Below are positions 10,769 to 23,590 of a DNA stretch of 64,000 bases, piece by piece. Origin of the DNA: Polytrichum commune (Eukaryota > Streptophyta > Polytrichopsida > Polytrichales > Polytrichaceae); the NCBI GenBank assembly GCA_950295325.1, contig OX485809.1, positions 25,170,001 to 25,234,000 on the forward strand, read 5' to 3'. A program made the translations under genes and the position numbers. The first letter of the stretch is position 1; each line of letters begins with the position of its first letter. A model generated the notes under the pieces. It had not been told where the DNA came from and did not search any database. It was given only the letters and a program-made list of their open reading frames with translations.

Positions 10769-11116
10769 CTCGGGGGGGGGGGGTAGTCATTGATTGGAGT
10801 AGCAATATACGTGCGAACAAATGATAGGGTATTTTAAAAACATGGGGGCTAAAATTTATAAATGAACTTAAGAGTAATATAGGGTATCAAAAATGGCACT
10901 GGATATCTTTAAAGTACTATAGGGTATGGAATAATAGGTAATTTGGAATTATAAGTAATGCAAGCCATTTTTCTATTAACCCAAAGTAGAAATTTACATA
11001 ATGATAGCATGTGAAAAAAAGAAGAGAATTGAAAGTAATACCCCCTTATAAAATAGTGGTTGTTCGCACCTATATCCTTAACTTTTTAACACACTGCCCC
11101 CCCCCCCCCCCCCGAG
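10769..11116. mobile_element. hAT-like MITE with poly-G ends, 348 bp, TSD GAACATTC
   Basis: The element starts CTCGGGGGG and ends CCCCCCGAG. It is flanked by a perfect 8-bp duplication GAACATTC (10761-10768 and 11117-11124). Inside the ends, a further inverted match contains GTGCGAACAA. An 8-bp duplication fits the hAT superfamily. The homopolymer ends (12 G against 18 C) have clearly changed length since insertion. Confidence 0.82.
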
Positions 11117-13140
11117 GAACATTCTCAAGTATCCAAATAAAGTCTCAAGTTTTCGAGTCACAAGTAAAAGTTCAAGTGTCAAGTTATCTGAGTGATCCAA
11201 GTAAAAGTTCCAAGTGCTCATGTTATCAAGTTATCGAAGTAAAAGTCTCAAATGTTCAAGTTATCAAGTAACATTCCCAAGGTATCAAGGTAACATCCCA
11301 TGTAAGATTTGCGGGGCCAAATGAAGTGCTTTAGGGCCCTTAACTTGGCCTTCTTACATGGTGTTTGACATCTACATATTTTCCAGATTTGCATAAATGT
11401 ATATTGCAGCTAAAAGTAACATTGTATATAATTATAGCCTAAATAAAAAAACCTCCCAAGTGATTGCCTGCAACTAAAGTAGCCCATTTTTGGGCTACAT
11501 GCCTAGGCTTTCTAGACTTGTATTGAGAGTTAGGTCTAGCTTTTTGCTTGACCCAATTCCCAACACAAGCTCCAATTTTTTTTTTACATCCAATAATCAA
11601 GATCTAACTTTAATGGATATAAACCATATGTTAATGGTTTTATTATGGCTCAAAAGATGGGACTTGGGACTTGAGACTTGGAAACTCATGTGAAATGGCT
11701 CTTGGTTAATAGGATTATTTAGTGTAGTACCTCTGGGTAAGAAAATGGAAATCAATTTCTTTTAGTTTGAAGTTTTTAAATTTATTATAATGAAATAAAA
11801 ATAATTTTAAATTGTAGGATGTCAAAAGGTTGATGGGATTACAAATACATCATGATGGTTTCTAACCATCAAATTTCCTAGAGTGGCGAAATGCAGTAGT
11901 TCCAAGAGATAAAAGCTAATGTCAACTTGATGGTCCAATTGACATAATGAGTTGAGGCTCCCTAATACTACATTCTCAAATAATGATGAAGACTTATTTG
12001 TATAGGAGTTAGAAAGGGACCATTCCAATACAAAGTCAATAGAGAACCTAGTTAGATGCTTTGACGACAACCAAGTGTAATACTTGTGTTAATGTCATTA
12101 TCCTAACCTAGATACCATAAATTCAATAAATCGTAGGTGTACATCATCAAATTGATTTTTGGGAGGAAAAACATAACTAATTAATTAAGACCTTAAAATA
12201 GTATGAGATTTGGATGAAGCAATGATATATGTAAAATAAATTCCAAAACAACATCATAAATTGAAAGAAATATATTCATAATGATGTACGACAATTCATA
12301 AAGACATCATATAAAATTTTAAAATATTGAATGAATATTGAAATATGTGAAATAATGAAATGATAAAGAGTAATCATATTATAGAGATTAGGTTAAGGTT
12401 TGGAGCATTGTTTTGGTGATTTGGGTATCGATTGTCAAACATGCTTTTGGTTGATTCCTTAACCAAGGCATCTGAATTGTTTAACTATTGGAATGAGATT
12501 CAACAAATCCATATAATAGTCCTTCACATGGCATGTTTATAATACAATATTTCTAATCACAATTTAGTGTTTTCAATGTCAGTATTTAGATTGCCTCAAT
12601 AGAGTGCTATAATAAAGATCATAGTTTTGTGTTTGAAAATGTGTGGGCGGTTCTCAACCCAAAATAAAATAAAATAAAAATGTTCAATTGAATTCCAAAG
12701 ATACGAGCAATTCAACAAATAAGGTGGGTTGGCGATAAAAAGTCATATATACATATATATAAACAATAATATATTAATTAAATGCCCAATTTAACAAGAA
12801 GGATCCAAAGCCACATTATGCATACCCTCTCAGGCTCTCATCCTCTCTGCCTTAATTTTGGAAAATAACAATCCAAGATCATCATGTGCACATGCTTTCC
12901 TCTTTTCTTTGAAATTAGTAAAGAGGGGACCAGGAGGACCTACTTGCCACCTTGCATCCCACCCTCTAAAACATGTCCCATCCTACAAACCCGAAAATAA
13001 ATAATACCATAATTAGCACAATCTATAGTCTACAGTCGACCTTACCCATTGTAGAAATTCTTGCCAAAGCGGGTGTCCATGCTTGCTGCAATCTTGAGTT
13101 AGGGCTTGTCGTTGAATCTACTGAAGAGTAACCTTACTTA
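11117..13140. other. Gene-poor interval with a short perfect foldback
   Basis: I recognise no gene. A 20-bp palindromic foldback lies at 11479-11498 (stem GTAGCCCA, 4-base loop), and an (AAAAT)n run at about 12659-12679. Open frames here are short and carry no motifs. Confidence 0.5.
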
Positions 13141-13563
13141 GGGTGAGTTTCCATGTAGGCCGCTTGACCACCGGATTCTAGCGTGAATAAGGACAAACTT
13201 ACCCAAATGACAAACTTACCCAAATGCAGAGGGAATCTAGTGGGGTAAAGTTCATATGTGCTGACTAACTCCTCCCATCTTTTCATGTCCAAGATCACCT
13301 CTTAACCTCCTCCTCTACATTAAAACCCCCTCCTCCTTCTAAAATCAGTCTTCAATCCTTCAATGACCAACAGTTATAGGTTAAAGATTCTTTAATGAAC
13401 GTATGAAAATCTAACGGCCCATGTCCACGGCCCTCCGTATTCTAGCGGACCACCAAAATATGGTTGGATGGTGGCTTATTATGCTTAACTACATGCGAAC
13501 ACCTCCGACCCACTATTTTCAAGAATCTAGTGAGCGGCGGCCTACATACATGGAAACTCTCCC
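13141..13563. mobile_element. MITE family 'GAGTTTCCATGTA', copy 1 (Harbinger-like), 423 bp, TSD TTA
   Basis: The left end reads GGGTGAGTTTCCATGTA and the right end is its imperfect inverse (TACATGGAAACTCTCCC). TTA flanks both sides (13138-13140 and 13564-13566). A second copy of the same family in opposite orientation is at 59464-59868. Several short translations overlap it but are unlikely to be genes. The 3-bp TTA duplication points to PIF/Harbinger. Confidence 0.85.
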
Positions 13564-14438
13564 TTACACGGCTCCATGGATGTGCTGCTCTCAATCTGTT
13601 GCGGGAAGTGGGCACACAAAGCAATACCGATGTACTTACCCAGCCCAATTCGTGGTGATGGGCAACACGAAGTTGATAGACAAGACAAAGGCAGTTCAGT
13701 TGATGCTACATTCTCTAGATACGGCCGATGGAGGTGGCCAAGGAGAGGGTTGCGTTTTCACTCAGAAGGATGGGAGTTGCAATGACGTTCCCTGGCTGTG
13801 GCGCCGAGGTACACGAGGATAAAGAATCTATGGTGCCAGGAACGAAGATGTGTTGGCAAATCGGCAGTATTCGAATTCTTGCATGCGAGGGTTGAGCTTA
13901 TGGGGTTAGGGTTTCCAGAGGATGGCTTTGACTAGTTGCAATATATGAGGAAGATACAAAAGTACAAAGTGGATGTGCTTCAGCCTTCTCACAGATGTAA
14001 AGGTGATCTCTGCCATTCGTTACACCATCGTCCATGTATATAACGGTTAGCTTGCATGTACTTCGATGTATAGGAATGAGAAACTTCACATAGATTTTGT
14101 TCTTCGTTATCTTTCCATGGAGAAATAGCCACGAGGGACTTAATTTTTGAACGTATATTTCTTCAGGGTAAAATCGGATAAGAATGTTGTCACTATGGCT
14201 ATGGCTTCGCCAGTTGAACTTACTAAGTTTGCAAAACTTGGGGTAGGTCTGGTCTTTATGAAGTTGTGGGAGTTGGAGAACCAGTGTATGGGATAATATG
14301 GAAGAAACTGCAGGTTCTTGGGGTTCACAGCTGTGGCCCATAAAGAGAGCCCTCATGCTCTCTGTGTAAGTTCAGGAACCCTAGGAATTCAAATAACTTG
14401 ATCCCTCCACTATTACCTTCAAATCCGTCTGCCAGTTA
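13564..14438. other. Possible exon-bearing segment, unidentified
   Basis: The segment 13576-13900 is GC-richer than its surroundings. It has a 69-codon plus-strand frame (13576-13785) overlapping another one, and a GGGGTTAGGGTTTCCAG stretch. A 152-codon minus-strand frame (13898-14356) has no motif I know. I cannot decide between a first exon of a plus-strand gene and chance. Confidence 0.25.
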
Positions 14439-14616
14439 CTACACTTAACATCTGATTTAGTGTGGCATTAAAATTGGTGTGCCATGTTAATTAGTGGTGT
14501 TCATAACTTGTCGTGGAACACAAGTGTCATATGACAGCCGCTCTAGTTGCGAACCACTGATTGCAAAACAGTTCATGTGGGTCAACGGGCCACACTAAAT
14601 CAGATGTTTAGTGTAG
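14439..14616. mobile_element. Small mariner/Stowaway-like MITE, 178 bp, TSD TA
   Basis: About 28 bp at each end form an almost perfect inverted repeat (starting CTACACT, containing ACATCTGATTTAGTGTGGC). TA stands on both sides (14437-14438 and 14617-14618). A TA duplication and short length fit Stowaway-type elements, although the end sequence is not the cereal Stowaway consensus. Confidence 0.78.
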
Positions 14617-15853
14617 TACAGATTGAACTGAAATTGTTTGTAAATGACCATGAAAATTGTATTCATGCACTTTCACTAAGGATAGTCTTCTCACTCCATA
14701 AATAGGATTGCAGCGCTCTGCTTTGATCCGTTTGAGAATGAAGATTGTGGATGACAATTGTAAGGACAAGAATTCAAGTTCTCTGCATGGCATGTAGATT
14801 TTAAAAGCATAAGTAATTTGAAATGGCCATGAACAGTTTTTGCATACTGTAGGTGCATGAGTTGAAAACTTGTACTTTACTGTACAGACATTTTGTGCAA
14901 AAGAGAAGAAACGCTCTCGAACCCAACAAAGTCAGATAACATCCTTTAAAACTAGTATCAGTAGTACAAGCCTCGAAAAGAAACAGTTATATAACTTGGA
15001 CTACGTGATATCTAAAGAATCACAAGGCCTGGTATCTTAAAGTAACAGGTGCTGAATTCCACATAGAACTATCATGGTACTTGGAACATACTGGGCGTTA
15101 TTGTTAACCGAGAAACTAGGCATTATAGCTTTTCCATCACAACTTTCAAGGATCTGCATGAACTTCAACACTGATGAAAGAACACTTTGTTACGAAGGGT
15201 CTGATATACCTAAGTCCAATATCATTTTCTGTAATATACATGTAATGATTTGTATATTTATTTTTTGACATTGTGATCTGTGGGGTAGGTGTATGACTCT
15301 CTAAAGGTTCCCATGCATCCATCTGCTGAGGGGAATAAAAGAAAGATACACAGGCAGGATCGAGCTCACAGCTATTCCAAAAACTGTCTTGGAGATCATT
15401 GATTCAGATGTAGTTGCTGTATGGCTCCCAATTTGATTCAGCTGATGAGCTAGATAATCATCTTTCGGTGTTTGCGAATTAGGCAATGGATGCAAGGAGC
15501 CCTGCCATGGGATCTAGTAGGCGCCCAACCTACCTCGCCGTAGTAGCAGTGAGGTAGGAACTGGATGACTGCCACAGCCAATGGCAGAGCGACGTGTGTA
15601 CAGTGCTGGATGTAGTGGTCAGGGCATGGCAAGGTCATCAATTATGGATGATAATGTCCCTCCTGAAAGCAAAATCACTTGGCCTGACCAGTGCGAATGG
15701 CAACATAGTGGACATTTCCCAAGTTGCAGGAGTTTTTTTGCCCCAGTGGTTTGGTCATGAACCACAAGTGATACACAAATGCTGTTCGCACTGGAGAATT
15801 TTAATGGAGACCCAGCCAACTCCCTGCCAAGCTTGTTTTGCGGTTTGTTCAAG

Positions 15854-16346
15854 TTTCAACAAAAATAGTACAGGCTTTGCCTATGTATGTCTAAATTCAG
15901 ATGAGAAGTTGGGAAATGACAATTTTGCTTAAAATACATGAATCCACACAAGATGATATTCATGTCAAAGTTGAAATGAGAGGTCAGAAGAAGATGACTG
16001 AAGTCATAGTCATGTAGACAGTGAAGATCAACGTGGCCATGATTGTGAAACAGTGGTTCTTACATTGCTAAATATGGATAACCACCGAGGTACAAATATT
16101 TCAACAAAAATAGGACCGGCTTTAGCAGTGTCTATGTAAATTCAGGTGAGAAAGTGGAAAACTACAACTTTATTCATAAGATTCATACAATCCATGCAAT
16201 ATGATGTGCATGTCAAAGTTGAGATGAGAGGTCAGAAGACGATGACTCAAGTGATAGTGAGGTAGATGGTGAAGATCAACATGGCTATGTTTGTGAAATG
16301 ATGGTGCTTATTTTGCTAAATATGGGAAACCACCCAGGTACAAATG
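15854..16346 (+). repeat. Tandem duplication (245-bp unit) with coding-like content
   Basis: Two direct units (15854-16098 and 16099-16346) match along their length with roughly one difference in five to six bases. In the same relative frame both encode an acidic run followed by a conserved block: DSEDQRGHDCETVVLTLLN in unit 1 and DGEDQHGYVCEMMVLILLN in unit 2. The Ser/Asp pattern is better kept than neighbouring DNA, so the unit may hold an old exon that was duplicated. I do not recognise the protein. Confidence 0.6.
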
Positions 16347-19300
16347 TTTACTTTGAGTGCTAACCAGCACAGTGGACAAAAGGAGTTACTAGAGGCTGAG
16401 GAAGCTATCAAAATGATTTGTAAAGTTTTGTGGGGCGAATCATGTATCCATTGAACAGGCTCTCACCAAAAGCATCCAGCAGTTGAAGATTTCATAAACT
16501 GGTTAAGTTCGTCATTCTGGCTAGAGGGCGATGTCCCAGGACAAACTATGCTGCAGGTATGTGTGATTGTGCATACATCTCCATTCTGTGGGTAAATACT
16601 TGTTGTTACTTAATTGCATGTTCAACATGTGCAATGAAGTCGGTTTTTCCTGAAGTGATATGATTTGTATTTAAGTCATTGGTTAAACCTTATTATCACT
16701 AAGAGACTTGTACCAATCATTGTAGAGGTTCAGAGAAATGTATTCCCATGATGTTATTATGTACCTCTAATACATGCTTCCTACATATTCAAACAAGCTT
16801 TTTTACTGCACAGGCCACTGAAGGAATAGATTGGTGTTGGGGAAACTTTGAAACTTCACTATGAAAATTGAAGAAAGCGCATTGAAATTGAAGGGGCGCG
16901 GCACTACATGACCTTTTGGGGATATTTGTTCCACCTTGGATTTTAATATTCATGTATCATTGAGGAATCCAAGAGCTTAAACCATGAGTCTTCATGTGAA
17001 TAGATTGTATTTTGCATCTGAGGGCTTGCTATTATTACGGATTGGTATGCAGTTGGATGGCATCCTGTACACTTGCTTATTACCAGTTTAGGACTTAAAA
17101 GTCTATTAAGAGTTTGGGTCCACGTACTCTTTTTCATTATTTTGAAGTAACAAATCTGACATTTTTTGGAACATGACACTAGATTATGGTCAAGCTTGTA
17201 GTTTTCAAAAGTTAAAATCTGGTGATTTAGAACCAAAATTAAATAATTGATCTGGGTACATCACTCGTACATCAGAGGAATCATCTGTTGCTTAGTGTTT
17301 GGTGCATTGATGTCTGCTCTTCATGAATAAATGTAGTATGCACATTCGGTTGCCTGCCACTTATCACTGAGAGAAGGTGTAACATGATTTGTTGCCAAGT
17401 CTCATAAATTACAATTTTGCATCAGCTTTTGGATTTTCTTTTTCTCTCATTTTTATCAAGAGCCAAGGGGCTCAAGGTTTGCAAGTGTTGAAGTGGGAGA
17501 GGTCATCAATCTGGATTACTCTAATTGGCATGATGAGAAGGAGCAAGGATGACCATTTTTATTTACAGCGGTTGGCAGTCTGTAAATTTTACTTAAGTCA
17601 AAGAGGCCTTTCAGATGTGGTCCAAATGGCTAGACCACCTCTGTTCAAAGTTTATTGTATGAGTCCACCTTGCTGCCTGTAAGCAAGGCCATTTTCTCTA
17701 GCTTCAAGGTAACATGCTTTGATATATTTGAGAAATCTTCCAGAAAGTGTAAATTATACAATCTATTTTTTGGGGGGTTAAGTTATGAAGGCTTCACTAG
17801 TGATAGGGTAGTCGACTTGAAGACATAGAGCTGTGTATGGCATGAACTTTTGCATTGCTACTAAGGTAGAGATTCAATTGGGTTGTTGCATAAATCATTT
17901 TTCTGGCTAAAAGGCTTGCCAACTTGAGTCTAGTTGTTTCATCTAAAGATCCTGGACACATAATGGATTTTCTTACATAACATTCTGAAGTATGCCACAG
18001 ACAATTACAACAAATAGGGCTTATTAGCACCTAGAGTAGACATCAGTATGTGGTTCATGTTTATTTCAAAGGTAATTCACATATCAGAGCTTTAAGGATT
18101 ATTAGATAGTTCTTCAAATTTGATCTCAGAATGAGAATTATGGTCCTCTACCAAGGTCATTATTCTTAGAATTTAACTAGAATCATATGTGGCTGGAATT
18201 TGAAACAGTTGGAAGTGCCAGGTGGGATGGGTGGAGTTTCCAATCACATTTCCTACCTATCTACAAATTGTTAGCAGTGAGAGAGTTCATATATACTGCA
18301 GCCTAACTTCTAGGTAGTTTGAGGTTCCACCACATTATATCGCACATGTTTTGCTTTAGCTACAGTAGAGTGGTGGGGAAGACCTGGTCATAAATGACAG
18401 TCACAGAGCTGATCCACATAATCAAGCCAAGCCCTGCCACATGCCACAAAAGCAAAGTAGAACCAATAAAAGACTCCTTGTTCCAATCAGTCATGGGTCT
18501 TATTATGTAATAGAGGTATCCTTTAATTCAATTGGAGTTTTGGTCACGAGTTGGTTGTTTTGCATACATATTATCACTATATTCGTTAATTGGAGACTAT
18601 ATCATGATTTGGAGACTAATCAAGGATTTCAAGTCCGATATTGTGTTTAGTGCATGTTTTGATTATGATATAGATACTTATTATATTTAGAAATATATAT
18701 ACTCCTCATGCATGAATATGTAGAAAGTTCATTACCAATGTTCCCCACGTTCACAATATTGCATCCCAAACTATGAGGTAAGTTTATTTTGAGACTTTCC
18801 AAAGTCTCCAATTAGCGAATGTAGTGATCCATGTTTGGTATGTTTTTGGAGCATACTTGGAGTCAATATGGAGGTTTGAACAAAGAACATTCTAGATCGG
18901 TTCATTGGGGGGCAAACTCATTTTAGCACCTCATGGCATAACAAGATGAGATTGAACCCTTAATGAACTGATATGTAAAGTTCTATATTCAAGTCTCCAC
19001 ACTGACTCCATGCACGCATCAAAAATTTATTGAACATGGAAAGCATTGTATACAAAACAACTAATTCCCGACCAAAACTCCAATTGAATTAACGGATGAC
19101 ACTTATGTTGTACCAACATTTTTTTGACCCCTCACTTGGTGTACTACACTAGTGCTTGCTTAAATTGCTAGGCAACTTCACCATTAGTTCCAGTGTATGA
19201 AAGTCAAATTTTAGGCCAACTTTGTTGACATTTTTATGAGCTAGGAGATAGTGTCGGTACTCTTAGGAGTATACTTTTTGATTGAATTTATGATATTAAT

Positions 19301-19390
19301 TAGAAACTGAACATCTTGTGTGCTCAGGATATGGACATGCATTGATGTAAATAAATTATGCATAGGACAAGGCTCTAAGGAGGTAGTTCC

Positions 19391-19446
19391 GAAATTGAAG
19401 GGCCTGGCCATTGGGCTCCTGACCTCAGGGCATGGCCCTTCATTTC
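19391..19446. repeat. Short foldback hairpin
   Basis: An 18-bp imperfect stem (GAAATTGAAGGGCC paired with GGCCCTTCATTTC) surrounds a loop of about 20 bases. It could be a MITE remnant or a small-RNA precursor; nothing else supports either. Confidence 0.45.
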
Positions 19447-22400
19447 TAGAAGGCTAACTCACATGGCCTTGCCTTGCTTGAACTTAATGTTGGATTTTGA
19501 TAAGGGTGCTTTCCACACTCACATGATGTCTTAGTCACATTGTAATGCCACTAGTGTGAACTTGTGCCAACTTGGCCTTTTGCACCCATGCATAATTAAG
19601 AAAATCACTTCAATATGGTCCCCTATCTTTCCGGAGTGGTCGGGAATAGTGGAGTGACATCCACTACCACCACCTCGTTGTCTATTGTATATAGACGGTA
19701 CATACTGTAATGCCTACTCTAAAATTGAAGAGAATTTTGGGAATGAATACTTGAAACTAAACAAAGATAAATCTATCAGAGTCTTGTATGCACAGTAAGA
19801 ATGGCTTGAGTGGAGGACTTTTGGTGTGAAGGGACACTGAGGCAGAGGGCAGGAGTGGACCAGTGCATTGAGGACATTGTAATTGCATTGGTGCACATGC
19901 ATGAATTATGGCTTACAAGGGTACAATCCTGGTACGATTTTTACACACACAAAGAACTAGCACCAATTTATGCATTTTTCAGATCTACTTTTGGTAAATC
20001 GGTCTAGTCTCTGAATGGGTCTGCTAAGTTGCCATAACTTGAGTAAATTCCAGTGTTATCCCTTTCCCCAACAAGTGAGGCTGCAGGCTAACCTCCTGCC
20101 CTTGCCGTTCACATGGACTGCCGAGGGAGGTGCACATCATCAGACCCGCACCAGATCTGAGTCATAAGGAGTCCACTGCTGCTGCAAGTGGCGCGGCGTT
20201 CAAGGCTGAGGTAAGTGTGTAGTATGTACTTTGCCTTATATTGTACCTGGCACTACTCCTACTCCCACTGCTGCTATGATCTATCTTCTTGTCTGCCAGG
20301 CGCATTTCTAGAAACTACCTGCATCCAGTGCTCATAATGGCACCCGCTGCAGGCGAGAAATCAATGCACCAATGAATATATTTTGTATGGATCAAGTTTT
20401 CTACATAGCTGGTGTAAATTGGGAAATGCATAGACATGGAAGAAGCTAGCTAGCTCACAGGAGATGACCGCCGACTCCATGTTGACCTGTCTCGAGAATG
20501 TCAGCTTTGCAACTGCTTAAATATGTTACTGTAGTGGCCCGTCCCCCCTCGTTGCAGTTGTAGGTTTTCCATGGTAGAAATTTAAAGGGTTCAGTCTAGT
20601 ACATATCTGACTCTCCTATCATAACATCATGTGTTAAGTAAATTATAATGCAGCTGCTGGTCCTCTCTGGATATTGGAGTTTCAAGTACGAATATGCATT
20701 ACTTACTAGAAAGTTTAGAATGACAGCAGAAGCCGATCCATATTCAATGTAATATAGAAGCCAATTTGCACCAATGAGCACTGAGCACTATATATTTTGG
20801 TAGGATCCTATTGGTCTTGCGTTTCGATAAATATGCCTGACATCCTTGGACCGAATTCAAGGTTCAAGTACCAGACACTGGGTGCCAGTGGGTGTTCACT
20901 CCGTTTGGAAGAAGTGCATTATAGCAGCAGACAAGTACAGGATGCAGCATCTAGCCTAGCCTGCTGTAACTTGGAAAATACCAACTTATTACTTCAAAGA
21001 GATGTTGAAAACATTGCATTCTGAACAAAAGGCCTGGAAAACCACATGGGGTGCTAGAAATGTTCACAAGTACGTGCATGATATCGTGCCCTTTGGCCCA
21101 GGCATAGACTTCCTCTGGAACAAAATTACAATTGTAAGACGACAAGTGCCTTGGAATCCTAGCCGTCCACAGTGCCAGCCTTTCCTCCCCAGCTATTTCT
21201 GAAGCTGGAACTGGGAACATCTATCTAATTCCTTGCTTTTGGTGGACGAGATTACCAGATTCTTCTCAAATGGTTTTGAAAAGCACCAGAAGTTAGACAT
21301 GGTTGGATGAATACAGGTGTATTCATTGATAGGCACTCTACTTGTTTAAGGACATAAATGGGCTTCATCACTTTTGGCAAACTAAAGGCAATTTTGAAAA
21401 AAGACAATTAAGAAAAAGGCTGGACTAAGCCCTGCAAAGTAAGCCTGTTGTTTGTACAACCATGACCTGTTCATACATAGAGAAGTGAGTAGCTCTGGGA
21501 AACACCATGTCAAGTGGGAGGATTATTTCACTCAAGGCGATTCATCTCTTCCTAAAATTTCCAGATACTGCATAGTCAACTCTGAATCTTTGAGTGAAAC
21601 TCAACATGTGCACATATGTATGACAAAATTTACCATACATGTCCAGCAATCATTAGGAGTATGGTAGGGTGGACTCTTGTCACTAAGGGGATAATATCAT
21701 TGCTGCTGATCCCACCTGATGATCTGAATTCCAACCTCTGTTTAGATTATTTATTAGTTCAAACTTCAAAGTTCTGAAGCTTTTAATAAAAACAAGCCCA
21801 GTTTCATACTTCAAGGCTATGTAGTTTGCACCTGAATCATTGAATGTTAATAAACAACATATATGTATGCACTCATCTCCTCTTTGTCTCTGGCGTGTTT
21901 TTTTTTTTGGTTGCTTCTCTACTCTTCTGTTAATATTTTAAGCCTCTACAACTTGAAAGTTGAACCTATGTTAGTCTATGTAAAAAAAACATATCGCTAC
22001 ACCCCAAAGTTGGCATAGTTGAAGCTTTTGTGCAATATTTGTAGAGATAACTTGCATCTTGCATTCAATTTTCTGTATTCACTCTCCCTTGCGCTAAAGT
22101 TTTCATACTGTACACTTGTGGTAGTTGGATTATGTACGAAATATTTGACTGCACAATCAGGTCATGTGTTGCAATTCCCGAGGACCAACTGGGCTGCAGA
22201 CTCCATGTGCACTTGTTCACAAAACAAGGCAAATCATTATTCCAAAAAGCCAAATGCCAACTGTGAGGTCATCTAACCCGATAATGTGGCAGCCCAGGCC
22301 AGTGAATGTTCTTTAAACCATCAATATGTTACAGCACTTCTCTTTCTTGGGTTGACCTGTACTACTTTAAAAAATAGTTTTCTGAAGTTCTGAATTGAAT

Positions 22401-22679
22401 AAGAATGGAAGATTGCAAAATGTAAGGATTCCTTTCTATTTTATAAGAACTCATGTTTGAGGCAATATTACCGATTAGATTTACAAACCAATAGCTAAAA
22501 TGTGACAAAAATATATGTGAGCATGCTATGTCCTTTTTTTATTAACCTAAGTATAATCCACAGAAAACATGATAACCAATCAAAAGAGTGTCAAGGATTG
22601 TGAAAAAAAAAGGTGACACGTGACACAATTTTGATAAATCTTATTGTGGTTGGACCCAATCAATTAGTACCTAGGGCCA

Positions 22680-22722
22680 CTTTACACCATGGTCAAGGGC
22701 TATGACCAAGTGTAGTGTAAAG
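22680..22722. repeat. Short foldback related to Harbinger-like MITE ends
   Basis: The arms CTTTACAC/GTGTAAAG and TGGTCA/TGACCA pair in a 43-bp foldback preceded by GGGCCA. The GGGCC-TTTACAC end is like the MITEs at 10355 and 53773, so this may be an internally deleted relative. Confidence 0.4.
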
Positions 22723-23590
22723 ACATATGCAACCAAGCTCTCAACTATACGTTTTTTCAAATTCAACATCTAGAAATCTCGCACAATAGGTACAATCTCG
22801 ATTATGAAGATATACACCTTCTGAACATTTGATATAGGTGTTCATTTTAGGTCGCCTACAATAGCAACTCTAAACCCTTATAACTTTTGCATAGGATATC
22901 CTCTTGAGATGGCAAACAAGCAACTATATAATTTGAAAATTCTAATAACAAAACATACGATCAAATGCTTCTTCTGTCGGTTTTAGGGGTTATCGCATAC
23001 ATTATGTGGTCCTTCCACATCATAAATCAAGGGTGGTGAGATTTTGAGGTGTCAAAGTCTCCCAATTTTGTGGTAGACCAACCTCTTTGAGAGTTGGGCT
23101 TGGTTCAGTATCCGGTTGACCATGAAACATGATCCATTGCATGCCATGCAGAACTCCACGCAAGTGTTTTTCCCTCCACTCCAACGTCCTTTGGTTCCTC
23201 GAACCCTCGAGCTCTTTGACGGTGAGGGAAGTGGGAAGGGTCTCCGCATTCCCCAGCCATGCAAGCGAGATTTTCGAACTCGACGACGGTCATGGACCCT
23301 GAAGCTCTGAAGGAAAGTGCCCCTTCGAAGTTACTTGGTATGCGAGAATATTTCACAGTAATTCTTCCATTAATTCCATTCTTCTTCAGGCTGCATCCAT
23401 GGGTTCTTGGTCAAGCTGCATGCAGGGGCCGGCACGCCAGGTTCGTGTTGCTTGCATTCTGCGCTAGCTAGTGCGCATTGCAGCTCCCAATGGACTGGGG
23501 AGTCAGGTCTCAGATTTTCTGTGTGGGAAGACTGGGTGGTCACTGCCAATTTGGCTACCGCATCCTCAGATCAGTCGATGATGTCCTAAA

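Larger units (their letters stand above)
14617..23590. other. Intron-like/gene-like region with unidentified exon candidates
   Basis: There is no long frame, but several plus-strand pieces look like exons. A duplicated acidic segment lies at 15854-16346; a segment ends CTGCAG/GTATGTG near 16558; another begins after TTTTATCAAG at 17461 (GSRFASVEVGEVINLDYSNW); one ends GCTGAG/GTAAGT at 20210. Other frames (20797-21024, 21452-21667, 22019-22276, 23116-23310) have no motif I know. Together they suggest a decayed or intron-rich plus-strand gene. I cannot name a product. Confidence 0.3.

Noticed and set aside
13421-13822. 133-codon plus-strand frame as a gene
   Set aside because: Its first third lies inside a MITE (13141-13563) and crosses the MITE boundary; no motif.
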